A DNA stretch of 64,000 nt, from assembly GCF_007362775.1 (NCBI RefSeq), contig NZ_CP041692.1, forward strand, positions 4,030,001 to 4,094,000, given 5' to 3'. Below are positions 45,321 to 53,422 of this stretch, piece after piece. The notes beneath the pieces were generated by a model. It was not told where the DNA came from. It worked only from the letters and a program-made list of their open reading frames with translations, and did not search any database. How positions within the stretch are numbered: the stretch's first letter is position 1; every line of letters starts with the position of its first letter. The translations under genes and the position numbers were made by a program. The DNA comes from Microlunatus elymi (lineage in GTDB: Bacteria; Actinomycetota; Actinomycetes; Propionibacteriales; Propionibacteriaceae).

Positions 45321-46501
45321 CGTCCTGCCTCGATTCCGTTCAGGGACAGCAATCCGTGCCACCGAGCGGCAGCAAGATCGGGATCGGACAGCGCGTTAGC
45401 CTCGGCCGCGAGTCGGACGATCTCGGACAGATGCGGCAGGCTGCGGGCGCTGTGCAGTCCGCCGATCATGGCCGGGCTGGGCTGGTGGCCGTTCAGCCAG
45501 GACAGGAAGGCGACACCGGTCTTGTAGTAGAAGGTCGGCGCGGCGAAGATCTGCCGGGACAGGGCCTCGGTCGGCCCGAGGATGGACCGATACCGATCAT
45601 GATCACCGGCGTCCAGCGCCTGGATCGCCGCGGACGCGTTCGGGCCGACCGCGGCGAAGGCGCCCAGCAGTGCATCGGAGTGTCGCTCGCCGTCGCCCTC
45701 GATCAGTCCGACGTAGTTGAAATCGTCGCCGGTGAACAGCCTGACGCCGTCCGGAAGCTCTGCCCTGACAGCGATCTCGGCGTTGGCATCCAGCAGGCTC
45801 ATCTTGATCCCGCGGACCTTGTCGGCGTGTTCGCCGATGATCTGCAAGACGATCTTGCTCGCCTCCGCGGCGTCGGAGCTGCCGAAGTAGCCGGCCAGCT
45901 GCGGATCGAACGCCTCCCCCAGCCAGTGCAGGATCACCGGCGACTCGGCCTGCTCCAGCAACGCGGAGTAGACATCGACGTAGTCCTGTGGTGACTGCGC
46001 TGTCCGGGCCAGATGCCGGCTGGCCATCAGCACCACACCCGCGCCCTGCTGCTGGGTGAATTCGAGTTGATCAAGGTAACCGGCCTTGATCCGATCGAGG
46101 CTGATCTCCGGCTCGTCGAGGTGATCGGTGTTGACACCCACCACCACGGCGTCGGCAAGATCATCAAAGCCGGACTCGGTCCTCGCCTCGGCCGCACTGC
46201 GGGCGATCAGCTCGCGGGTCGCGGCGGCATCGAGACCCATGTTGCGTTGCGCCGTGTCCATCGCGTCGGCCACGCCGAGCCCCCAGGACCACAGATGCCG
46301 ACGGAAGCCGAGGGTGGCGTCCCAGTCGATCTCGGCCGGCGCGCCGGGCACGTTGTCGGACCAGGCGTACGGCACCACATGTGCTGCCGCATAAGCGATC
46401 CGGCTCCTGAACCGCCCGGTCGGCCGGGTCAGCGGTTCGACCGCTCCGGACTCGTACGAGGTCAGTCGACCATGATCATCAAGCAGCGAGAAGGCGGTCA
46501 T
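45317..46501 (-). CDS. DUF993 protein, dihydrodipicolinate-synthase-like barrel
   Basis: A 394-residue DUF993 protein. The family is a divergent relative of the DHDPS/NAL class I aldolases. VRGIKMSLLDA (Lys233) matches the position of the Schiff-base Lys in that superfamily (GIKD-type strand), and YYKTGVAFLSWLNGHQ is a family block. The reaction is not known. ATG at 46501 overlaps the dehydrogenase stop as ATGA. Together with the neighbouring dehydrogenase and epimerase it suggests a retro-aldol or dehydration step of a sugar pathway. Confidence 0.85.
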   Translation of the reverse strand: MTAFSLLDDHGRLTSYESGAVEPLTRPTGRFRSRIAYAAAHVVPYAWSDNVPGAPAEIDWDATLGFRRHLWSWGLGVADAMDTAQRNMGLDAAATRELIARSAAEARTESGFDDLADAVVVGVNTDHLDEPEISLDRIKAGYLDQLEFTQQQGAGVVLMASRHLARTAQSPQDYVDVYSALLEQAESPVILHWLGEAFDPQLAGYFGSSDAAEASKIVLQIIGEHADKVRGIKMSLLDANAEIAVRAELPDGVRLFTGDDFNYVGLIEGDGERHSDALLGAFAAVGPNASAAIQALDAGDHDRYRSILGPTEALSRQIFAAPTFYYKTGVAFLSWLNGHQPSPAMIGGLHSARSLPHLSEIVRLAAEANALSDPDLAAARWHGLLSLNGIEAGR

Positions 46502-47643
46502 TCGGCCGGCACCTCGATCCGCTTGCCGCCGGCCGAGCTCCGCAACGCCAACTCGGCCAGCCGGACGCCGCGTGCCCCGGACCGGAAGTCGTACGGGTGC
46601 GGGCCGTCGTCCAGCACGTGCCGGATGAAGTCCTCCCACTGCGCCCGGAAGCCGTTGCCCATCGGGGTGGTCTCCGGCACCTGATGCCAGTCGGCCAGGT
46701 AGTCATGATCATCTTTGACGTCCGGATTCCAGGTCGGTCGCGGGGTCGCGGTCCGTGGCTGGATCTCGGCGCCGAACAGTCCGACTACCGCACTGCCCAA
46801 GGTGCCGTCCACCTGGAATTCGACCAGTTCGTTGCGATGCACCCGGACATCCCAACTGGAGTTGAGCTGCGCGATCACTCCGCCCTCCAGTTCGAACACC
46901 GCATAGGCGGCGTCGTCGGCGGTCGCGGTGTACGGCTTGCCCTGCTCGTCCACCCGCTCGTCGATGTGGGTTACCGCCTGCGCGTACACCGAACGGACCT
47001 GACCGAACAGACCCTCCAGCACGTAATTCCAGTGCGGGAACATGTCGGAAACGATGCCGCCGCCGTCCTCGGAGCGGTAGTTCCAGCTCGGCCGCTGGGA
47101 CGGGATCCAGTCCCCCTCGAAGACCCAGTAGCCGAACTCGCCACGGACCGACAGGATCCGGCCGAAGAAGCCGGAGTCGATCAGCCGACGCAGCTTGCGC
47201 AGACCGGGCAGGTAGAGCTTGTCGTGTACCACCCCGTTCTTCACCCCGGCTTCCTCGGCGAGCGCGATCAGATCCCGCGCCTCCTCGGAGGTCTCGGCGA
47301 TCGGCTTCTCGGCGTAGATGTTCTTGCCGGCCGCGATGGCCTTCTTGACCGCCGGCACCCGGGCGCTGGTCAACTGGCTGTCGAAGTAGATGTCGATCCG
47401 GGGATCGGCCAGCGCGGCGTCCAGGTCGGTGGTCCACTCGGCGATCTCATGCCGCTTGGCGATCTCGGCCAGCTTCTCGGCATTGCGACCGACCAGGACC
47501 GGGCGGATGCCGACCCGCCGGCCGTCGGACAACTCGACGCCGCCGTCGGCCTGAATGGCCAGCAGCGACCTGACCAGATGCTGGCGGTAACCCATCCGTC
47601 CGGTGACGCCGTTGACGATGATGCCGACCTCATTGTGTGCCAC
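46498..47643 (-). CDS. Gfo/Idh/MocA family dehydrogenase
   Basis: NAD(P)-dependent sugar dehydrogenase of 381 residues. The nucleotide fold reads VGIIVNGVTGRMGYRQHLVRS (near residue 6), which is a slightly unusual glycine pattern. EKPIAETSEEA (about residue 114) carries the catalytic Lys, and the C-terminal part has SDMFPHWNYVLEGLFG with its His. It is the first gene of the operon, divergent from lacI. GTG at 47643 has a weak AGAGAG site about 9 nt upstream; TTG at 47652 is an in-frame alternative. A LacI-type operator lies 28 bp before it. Confidence 0.92.
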   Translation of the reverse strand: MAHNEVGIIVNGVTGRMGYRQHLVRSLLAIQADGGVELSDGRRVGIRPVLVGRNAEKLAEIAKRHEIAEWTTDLDAALADPRIDIYFDSQLTSARVPAVKKAIAAGKNIYAEKPIAETSEEARDLIALAEEAGVKNGVVHDKLYLPGLRKLRRLIDSGFFGRILSVRGEFGYWVFEGDWIPSQRPSWNYRSEDGGGIVSDMFPHWNYVLEGLFGQVRSVYAQAVTHIDERVDEQGKPYTATADDAAYAVFELEGGVIAQLNSSWDVRVHRNELVEFQVDGTLGSAVVGLFGAEIQPRTATPRPTWNPDVKDDHDYLADWHQVPETTPMGNGFRAQWEDFIRHVLDDGPHPYDFRSGARGVRLAELALRSSAGGKRIEVPAE

Positions 47644-47670
47644 GGTGACCAACTCTCTAAGGCTCAGAAA

Positions 47671-47686
47671 TGGAAAGCGCTTGCCA
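47671..47686. promoter_or_regulatory. LacI-type operator O1
   Basis: TGGAAAGCGCTTGCCA, near-palindromic around CG with the AAGCGCTT core used by many LacI-family regulators. It lies just upstream of the dehydrogenase start. Confidence 0.75.
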
Positions 47687-47748
47687 CACTAATCGGAGCA
47701 ATGAGCGTTCGTCAATCATGACTTTCCGACTTTGGGCGGTGGCCAGAA

Positions 47749-47763
47749 GGGAAAGCGCGTGTC
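47749..47763. promoter_or_regulatory. LacI-type operator O2
   Basis: GGGAAAGCGCGTGTC keeps the left half of O1 (GGAAAGCGC) exactly. Its centre is 78 bp from that of O1, and it abuts the lacI -10 box, so it could repress lacI directly and loop with O1. Confidence 0.55.
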
Positions 47764-47769
47764 TAGGGT
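47764..47769 (+). promoter_or_regulatory. -10 box of leaderless lacI gene
   Basis: TAGGGT, then 6 nt, then GTG at 47776. Confidence 0.5.
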
Positions 47770-47775
47770 AGTGCC

Positions 47776-48864
47776 GTGAACCAATCCGACGATGCCGCCG
47801 GATCCGGCGGATCAACGACCGGACGCCCCGGTCATCCCCCGGTGCGCCGAAGCGCGACGCTGAGCGACGTGGCCCATGAGGCCGGCGTCTCCCTGGCGAC
47901 CGCGTCACGGTCGCTGAACGGGAGCACCCGAACCGTGCGCGAGGAGTATCGCCAGCGGGTGCTGGCGGCGGCCCGCAAGCTGAACTACTCGGCCAACCAT
48001 TCCGCCCAGGCGGTGGCCCGCGGCACCAGCAACACCGTTGCGCTGGTGGTCTCCGACATCGCCGACCCCTACTTCTCCTCGATCGCCTCCGGTGTGATGC
48101 GCGCGGCGGAGGACGAGGGACTGGTGGTCACCATGTCGATCACCGAACGGCGGCCGGAGCGAGAGGCCGAACTGGTCCGGGCGCTGCGCGGGATGCGGCC
48201 ACGCTCACTGATGCTGGTCGGCAGCCGCCGTACCGATCCGAGGGCCGCCGAGGAACTCGAGGCCGAGTTGACCGCGTACGAGCAGGCCGGCGGTCGGGTG
48301 ATCGTGATCGCCCAGCCGACGATGCCGTTCCGTACGGTGGCCATTCGCAACGAGGAGGCAGCCGCCGACCTGGCCGAGCAGCTGATCGGGCTGGGGTACG
48401 AGTCGATGGCGGTGCTGGCCGGTCCGGATGGACTGCTGACCGCCCGGGAACGAGTCCGCGGCTTCGTCGACCGGTGCACCGAGCTCGGCGTGCAGGTCCC
48501 CGAACGCAAGATCGTGCACGGCGAATTCACCCGTGACGGCGGCTTTGTGGCCGCGGCCGAACTGCATCGGCGTGAGTTGTCCGATGTGGAGTTGGTGTTC
48601 GCGGTCAATGACGTGATGGCTGTCGGGGCGATGGCCTACTTCCGCACCACCGGAATGCAGTTGGGTCAGGACATCGCAATCGCCGGCTTCGACGACATCG
48701 AGACCCTGCGCGACGTCTCCCCCGCGCTGACCACGGTCGCGCTTCCGCTGCAGCAGATCGGCCGGGTCGCGGTCACGCTGGCACTGACCGAGGACCCGGA
48801 CAGCGAGGTGGTGCCGGTCGACGGCTCGGTGATCATCCGGGAGAGCACACCCCGGCGGAAGTGA
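47776..48864 (+). CDS. LacI-family transcriptional regulator
   Basis: A 362-residue LacI regulator. The helix-turn-helix TLSDVAHEAGVSLATASRSL lies at about residues 28-47, with the hinge NYSANHSAQAVARG. The periplasmic-binding-like domain follows (VALVVSDIADPYFSSIASGV, then FAVNDVMAVGAM and IAGFDDIETLRDVSPALTTV). Thirty residues before the helix-turn-helix are Gly/Ser-rich. Divergent from the dehydrogenase-DUF993-epimerase operon and flanked by two operator-like sites, it almost certainly controls that operon. Its stop TGA abuts the barstar stop to form TGATCA. Confidence 0.95.
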   Translation: MNQSDDAAGSGGSTTGRPGHPPVRRSATLSDVAHEAGVSLATASRSLNGSTRTVREEYRQRVLAAARKLNYSANHSAQAVARGTSNTVALVVSDIADPYFSSIASGVMRAAEDEGLVVTMSITERRPEREAELVRALRGMRPRSLMLVGSRRTDPRAAEELEAELTAYEQAGGRVIVIAQPTMPFRTVAIRNEEAAADLAEQLIGLGYESMAVLAGPDGLLTARERVRGFVDRCTELGVQVPERKIVHGEFTRDGGFVAAAELHRRELSDVELVFAVNDVMAVGAMAYFRTTGMQLGQDIAIAGFDDIETLRDVSPALTTVALPLQQIGRVAVTLALTEDPDSEVVPVDGSVIIRESTPRRK

Positions 48865-49239
48865 TCAGCCTCGCTGGTCCAAGATCACGGCGAATTCGGG
48901 CCCTGCTTGTGTTCGGTCGGTCAGTACCGCGCGCGCCCGATCGGCGTAGGCGGGGTCGGTGGCCGCGAAGTCTTGCCAGAAGATGATCACCGCGGTCTTC
49001 GGCGGCACCGCCCGCAGCGAGTCCCACAGTGCGTCCAAGTTGTGACCGGAGTAGGCCGGAAAGTCAAGCCCGCTTGCGATGTTGCGGTAGAAGCCCTGCC
49101 GGTCGCTGAAATGATCAAGGACTCGTACGTTCCAGCCGGCCAGACGCAGCCGCTGCTCCAGTTGCGTGCTGTCGGACACCTCGACAACTCCGCCGGAGGC
49201 AATCCGGCGGATGGTCGACTCGAGATCGTCGCCGGTCAT
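48865..49239 (-). CDS. Barstar-family RNase inhibitor
   Basis: A 124-residue barstar-fold protein, the tight inhibitor of barnase-type RNases. The barstar signature is the helix that plugs the RNase active site: here AYSGHNLDALWDSLRAVPPKTAVIIFW (within about residues 60-88) with the conserved Asp and Trp. The first 40 residues are an extension before the WNVRVLDHFSDRQGFYRNIA strand and helix. ATG at 49239 overlaps the RNase stop as ATGA, so toxin and inhibitor are made from one mRNA. Confidence 0.93.
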   Translation of the reverse strand: MTGDDLESTIRRIASGGVVEVSDSTQLEQRLRLAGWNVRVLDHFSDRQGFYRNIASGLDFPAYSGHNLDALWDSLRAVPPKTAVIIFWQDFAATDPAYADRARAVLTDRTQAGPEFAVILDQRG

Positions 49240-49691
49240 CGGCGAACCCTGGAGAAGCTGTCGTAGTGATCATCGGTGTAGTAGAAGATCGTGTCGTGAT
49301 CACCGGTGACGATCCGGCGCGCACCGCGATCGCTCTCGCCCGGCGTCGGCACCGTGTACTCGTGGTAGTAGTCGTTGGGCTCCTGTGGCAGGATGCCTTC
49401 CCGATTGCCGAAGACCGAACCGTCCTCGTCGTACGGGTAGGGCCCGCCGGCGTCGATCAGCTTGATCGTCTGCCTTGCCTGCGGCGGAAGTTGATCTTGA
49501 TCGAGGTACGGCAGCCCGGACACCGGATCGACGCTCGCGCCGGAGGTCGGATGGCCCGCCGTGGTCGCCCCGCAGCCCGACAACAGCACCAACACCAACA
49601 GCAGCACCCCGACCAGCACACCCCTCCCCGACTTGTCAGCGGCAGGGCGCGCTCCAGCGCCTTCTACCGCTGACAACTCGGCGGAAGTCAC
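49236..49691 (-). CDS. Lipoprotein ribonuclease of the barnase/RNase Sa family
   Basis: A 151-residue guanyl-specific RNase with a lipoprotein signal. The membrane segment VLVGVLLLVLVLLSGC (about residues 25-40) ends in lipobox LSGC, so Cys40 should be lipidated. The catalytic domain keeps the RNase Sa pattern: Glu in YYHEYTVPTPG, Arg in GARRIVTG and His in YTDDHYDSFS. The RNase is exported and its barstar stays inside. GTG at 49691 lies 5 bp after the thiE-like stop; the cytoplasmic lead of 24 residues is rather long. Lipidation, rather than secretion, is the unusual point. Confidence 0.9.
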   Translation of the reverse strand: MTSAELSAVEGAGARPAADKSGRGVLVGVLLLVLVLLSGCGATTAGHPTSGASVDPVSGLPYLDQDQLPPQARQTIKLIDAGGPYPYDEDGSVFGNREGILPQEPNDYYHEYTVPTPGESDRGARRIVTGDHDTIFYYTDDHYDSFSRVRR

Positions 49692-49696
49692 GGCGT

Positions 49697-50395
49697 TCAG
49701 GCCTGTTCGGCCAGGGCGGCGAAGGTGAGACGGGTGAGGTCCGGGTCGGCGGACCAGAATTCGCGCAGCCGTTGCGACAGCTCGCGCGCGGCCGTACGAG
49801 GGTCGTCGGCCTCGGTCAGGGTGCGGCTGACGGCGATCCGACGGACTCCGGCCGCGATCGCCTGCTCCAGCCGCGCGGCGTCGTACTCGCCGACCGCGAA
49901 CCAGGGCTTGGAAGCCACCTCGGCAACCGGGGCCGCCGCGGCCGCCTGCTCGGCGAGCGCGAAGTCGTCGGCGGCGTCGACCAGCAAATAGTCGATCGCC
50001 GGCTCGTCCAGCAGCCGCTGGAGCTCCGCTCCGGTCGCCACCTCGGCGCCGAGCCGGGTGAAGCGTCCCAGCCGAGCCTTGAAGTCAGCCAATTCGGCGC
50101 TGTCTCCCGGGTTGCTCAGCTGGACCACGTCGGCGCCGAAGTCGGTCGCCAGTCGATCCGAGTCGGTGACCACCACCAGATGCCGATGCCGGGCGGCCAC
50201 ATCCCAGGCCGTACGCAGCGCAGCCAGTTCGGTTTCATGATCAAGTCCCGGCTCGCGGATCTGGACAAGATCAACACCGCCGGCCACCGCCGCCTCCAGG
50301 AAGGGGCCGAGATCGCCCCGTACGGATCGCGTGTCGGTGGTCAGCATCAGTCGGGCCAGCTTCACCTGAGCTCCGACGCCGATCAGCACGTTCAC
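49697..50395 (-). CDS. Thiamine phosphate synthase/TenI-like protein
   Basis: A 232-residue TIM barrel of the ThiE/TenI type. LARLMLTTDTRS, VDLVQIREPG (the VQLRxK-type strand), VVTDSDRLATDFGADVVQLSN and the late AIAAGVRRIAVSRTL match the fold. Some ThiE phosphate-binding residues are altered (no clear GGI motif), so true thiamine phosphate synthase activity is not certain. GTG at 50395 is placed by a TAAAGT -10 box 6 nt upstream, a leaderless start. It heads a thiE-RNase-barstar transcript. Confidence 0.72.
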   Translation of the reverse strand: MNVLIGVGAQVKLARLMLTTDTRSVRGDLGPFLEAAVAGGVDLVQIREPGLDHETELAALRTAWDVAARHRHLVVVTDSDRLATDFGADVVQLSNPGDSAELADFKARLGRFTRLGAEVATGAELQRLLDEPAIDYLLVDAADDFALAEQAAAAAPVAEVASKPWFAVGEYDAARLEQAIAAGVRRIAVSRTLTEADDPRTAARELSQRLREFWSADPDLTRLTFAALAEQA

Positions 50396-50401
50396 CCGGA
50401 T

Positions 50402-50407
50402 ACTTTA
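50402..50407 (-). promoter_or_regulatory. -10 box of the thiE-RNase-barstar unit
   Basis: TAAAGT on the minus strand lies 6 nt before the GTG at 50395. No -35 is obvious. Confidence 0.45.
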
Positions 50408-50492
50408 CCGGGGCGCGAGCACCCAGCCTTCCAGCAGCCGGCCGACCACGCCGGCGCGGGCGACGATCCAAGACGTGAGTGCCGCCACCACC

Positions 50493-51047
50493 TCAGCCAC
50501 GGACGCTCCCGTCGCGCGCGGTCAAGGTGTGGTGCCGACGATCGTGATAGACCAGCGGCGCCGCCTCACTGCGGATCACGGTCTGCAGCACGTCGACGAT
50601 GATCAAGAAACTCGGGCCGACCGGTATCCGTCGATTGACCTGGCCGCGCAACCAGCTGTGTCCACCGTCGAGCACCGGCTCACCGGTGTCCAACACGCTC
50701 CAATCGCCGTGGGCAAAGCGATCCACGTCGGTGGCAGCGAAGCGTAACGACGCGTCTGCCTGGTCGGCGGTGAGGAAGTTGATCACCAGCGACTCGCTGC
50801 GCGCCACCGACGGCCAGGACCGCGAGGTCGCGGCCAGCGAGAAGGCGACGGAAGGTGGCGCAGCGGCCACCGAGATCACCGAGGTCGCGGAGAATCCGAC
50901 CGGTCGGGCGTCGCCGGTGCGCAGCGTGATCACCGACACCCCGGCCGGATGGCGGCGGAAGATCTGCTTGAAGTCGTCGACGGTGACCTGGTTGATCTCT
51001 TCGTCGAGCATCGGTTCGGCGGTGGTGCTGATCTGGGACACCCTCAT
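50493..51047 (-). CDS. Flavin reductase family protein
   Basis: A 184-residue FMN-binding split-barrel protein of the flavin reductase (HpaC/NtaB) family. VDDFKQIFRRHPAGVSVITL, PVGFSATSVISVAAAPPSVAFSL and GDWSVLDTGEPVLDGGHSWL follow the family pattern. Such enzymes supply reduced flavin to two-component monooxygenases, but no monooxygenase gene is beside it. ATG at 51047 overlaps the DUF1684 stop as ATGA. Confidence 0.9.
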   Translation of the reverse strand: MRVSQISTTAEPMLDEEINQVTVDDFKQIFRRHPAGVSVITLRTGDARPVGFSATSVISVAAAPPSVAFSLAATSRSWPSVARSESLVINFLTADQADASLRFAATDVDRFAHGDWSVLDTGEPVLDGGHSWLRGQVNRRIPVGPSFLIIVDVLQTVIRSEAAPLVYHDRRHHTLTARDGSVRG

Positions 51048-51919
51048 GCTGCATGCACCGCCGTCGAGTCCAACGATGTCGTCGATACCGGCTGATCAAG
51101 ATCAACTGGGTACGGTGCCTGCTCGCCGGCGGTGACCGCGAGGTCCATCCGGTTCTCGGCCAGTGGTTGCGGGCAGGTGCCGAAGTTGTTGAATGCGTAC
51201 GGGAGATCGACCGCCTGGTTGAAATCCAGCACGACCTCGCTGCCGTCGTCGCCGACCACTACCGGCAACACCCGCCAGGGTGCGGTCTCGGCGCCGCTGG
51301 TCACGTCGGAGAACAGAATGCTGGTCCGGGCGCCGGTGACCACGGTCAGCCGATGCTCGACCCCACCGCGGCGGAACGACACCTCGCCGATCGCCTCCTG
51401 ACGATGCCGGAGGCCCGGTTGAGCGCCCGCCACGGTGATCGTCCGCGGCGTGCCGAATCGGCGGAATTCGGCTCGGATCACCCAGCCCGGATCGAAGGCA
51501 AAGGCTGGCACGCCTCGGAACGCGGTCCGGCTCACGGCCTGTGGATCGTAGACCCGCAAGGCCAGACTGGCGGTCCGCTTGATCAACTCGATCCGTCTCG
51601 CGGTCTCGTCCAGTCGGCCGTATTCGGCAATGATCACCGACCCCGCCTCGCCCACCGACTGACGGATGGTGCCGGTGATCAACTCCTGACTGACCGGCCT
51701 GCGCAGACTGTCGCCCTCGTCCGCGTACCCGAGAAGCTGATCATCCTGAACCGACCACTGACCGGGGACCTCCGGAAACCGTAGCGGCGACTCGGTCAGC
51801 CAGTACAGCCCGGTCTGGGCCAATGGCGAATCGGGACGGCTCAGCTGGCGGAAGCGCTCGGCCCGCAGCTCATGCCAGCTCCGTTCGTGATCGACTAGGC
51901 CGGTATCGATGACGGTCAT
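51044..51919 (-). CDS. DUF1684 protein
   Basis: A 291-residue DUF1684 protein. SWHELRAERFRQLSRPDSPLAQTGLYWL at the start and VLDFNQAVDLPYAFNNFGTCPQPLAENRMDL near the end are the family blocks (quoted here within residues 14-40 and 245-275). Function unknown; actinobacterial copies often sit near flavin enzymes. ATG at 51919 follows AAGGAG by 8 nt and also overlaps the stop of a 42-codon upstream ORF as ATGA. Confidence 0.88.
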   Translation of the reverse strand: MTVIDTGLVDHERSWHELRAERFRQLSRPDSPLAQTGLYWLTESPLRFPEVPGQWSVQDDQLLGYADEGDSLRRPVSQELITGTIRQSVGEAGSVIIAEYGRLDETARRIELIKRTASLALRVYDPQAVSRTAFRGVPAFAFDPGWVIRAEFRRFGTPRTITVAGAQPGLRHRQEAIGEVSFRRGGVEHRLTVVTGARTSILFSDVTSGAETAPWRVLPVVVGDDGSEVVLDFNQAVDLPYAFNNFGTCPQPLAENRMDLAVTAGEQAPYPVDLDQPVSTTSLDSTAVHAA

Positions 51920-52044
51920 GACTGTGCTCCTTCTGCAACGTGGTTGCGCGGTGCGCTGCTGCCGGGTGTGCCAGTGCCCTGCGCGGTGATCGGCGCCGAG
52001 CCGGCCACGCCGGGATTGAGGTGCTGTTCGGTCCAGTAGGTCAA
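51916..52044 (-). CDS. Possible 42-residue leader ORF coupled to DUF1684
   Basis: From TTG at 52044 an ORF reads LTYWTEQHLNPGVAG and on to a TGA that overlaps the DUF1684 ATG as ATGA. The overlap, and the operator palindrome about 120 bp further upstream, suggest this 5' region is translated. No ribosome site precedes the TTG, and the frame stays open further upstream, so the true start is unclear. I recognise no family. It may be the remnant of an upstream gene rather than a functional peptide. The rest of the 51920-52465 gap holds only the operator region. Confidence 0.35.
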   Translation of the reverse strand: MTYWTEQHLNPGVAGSAPITAQGTGTPGSSAPRNHVAEGAQS

Positions 52045-52163
52045 GCAGCGGAAACGTCGGCTCGTGTCGGATGGTTCTCGGACCCTTAGGTGTCGACCGT
52101 GCCTGCCTCCGGGGCCATCGTGGGAGTCGTCCTCTCATGATCAGGTTCCAAACTCAGATATAC

Positions 52164-52180
52164 CCTAGTGATTCACTAGG
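52164..52180. promoter_or_regulatory. Operator palindrome upstream of the DUF1684 operon
   Basis: CCTAGTG-ATT-CACTAGG is a perfect 7-bp inverted repeat in a locally AT-rich stretch with TATAC and TGTATA at its outer edges. It lies 240 bp before the DUF1684 start and 290 bp before the divergent kinase gene. The minus-strand reading contains TAGGGT overlapping the right arm. Confidence 0.6.
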
Positions 52181-52465
52181 ATGTATAGGAATTGAATCGC
52201 CAGGTGTCTCGGTCCTCTCATCAGGGACCCGGATCTTGGGGATGGGTCCGCGCTTGCCCGGCGGTCCAGTCGGGCCATGTCTCCACCCGGGGCACCCCGC
52301 CGCGGAGGAGGGTTGCCGGCCAGCAAGCCGGGACTTGACACTGGCGCTCTTGACGCACCGAACGCTACCTCAGCCCCGGCTGCACGCTGAGCGCCTCGTC
52401 CAGAATGTGAGCAGGATCCCATCGGTGATTCAACCGGTCGATATCCGAGTGCTGATCCGGCCGGG

Positions 52466-53347
52466 ATGTGCTTGTCTGATCCGGTGACCACGGAGCCAAC
52501 GCAGGCGGCTGTCGTCCTCCGCGATCGCGAACTCGGCCGGCTCGTACGTGATCTTCGCCCGGATCCACCGGATCAGGCGCGCCTGTTCCGAGGACGGCTG
52601 ATCAGCTCCGACGCTTCGTGTTACCTCAAGGTCGGGCCCGGAGAACTCGAAGCCGTATGGATGCCGGCCATCAGTGCTCGCGCCGTCGACATCGTCGCCC
52701 GCGTCCTCGCCACCGGCACATTCGCAGAGAACAACCAGCAGTGGCTACTCCTCGAAGATCTCCCCCTCCGAGCGAGGTCCGATCGGCTCGAAGACGTCCT
52801 GGGCGTGATGCGCTGCGCTGCCCGGTTTCAGCAGGTTGCCGCCGATGTGTCACTGCCCACCTACCCGATCGACGCCGAGTTCGTCACGACCTACACCCGG
52901 AAGGCGATCGAAGCCGACTGTCCCGGAGCGGCGGCGGCTGTCCTCACGCGAATCGACGCCGATGATCAATGGCTTCGTTCATGGGGCGGCCACACGATCG
53001 GCCACGGTGACGTCCACTTCTGGAACGCCGTCTCCGCGACCACGGCGGGTCCATGGCGGCTGATCGATCCGATCCCGCGCAACGCACATTGGGCCTGGGA
53101 CGCCGCATACGCCCAGTTGACCTCGGGCGTGCCCGAGACACCAGACCTGATCGCCGTCCTCGCCGACCAACGACATCGTCTCGGGCTGCCGATTGAGGAC
53201 GCAGAGCGGATCGACCAGATCCGCACTCAACTGCTCGGCTGGTCCTCACTGCTGTGGTGGGCGCTTCTGCCTGCCCGGCGGTACGAGCCGTGGTGGCGGA
53301 GCGAGGTCGAGCGCAACGTCGACGCCCTGGCCACCCTCCGACACTGA
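52466..53347 (+). CDS. APH-like phosphotransferase
   Basis: A 293-residue member of the aminoglycoside phosphotransferase/choline kinase fold. The Brenner motif is GHGDVHFWNAVS (catalytic Asp about residue 180) and the metal Asp follows in WRLIDPIP. The N-terminal lobe is short and its nucleotide Lys is likely in ASCYLKVGPGELEA. The name reflects fold only; many such enzymes act on small metabolites rather than antibiotics. ATG at 52466 is used; GTG at 52484 is in frame. Confidence 0.8.
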   Translation: MCLSDPVTTEPTQAAVVLRDRELGRLVRDLRPDPPDQARLFRGRLISSDASCYLKVGPGELEAVWMPAISARAVDIVARVLATGTFAENNQQWLLLEDLPLRARSDRLEDVLGVMRCAARFQQVAADVSLPTYPIDAEFVTTYTRKAIEADCPGAAAAVLTRIDADDQWLRSWGGHTIGHGDVHFWNAVSATTAGPWRLIDPIPRNAHWAWDAAYAQLTSGVPETPDLIAVLADQRHRLGLPIEDAERIDQIRTQLLGWSSLLWWALLPARRYEPWWRSEVERNVDALATLRH

Positions 53348-53422
53348 ACGCGACGCCTTCCGAGCAGAGTTGCAGGAGGTTACGCACCCATACCGGGGCC
53401 CGGTCTCGCCCGAGACCCTGAT

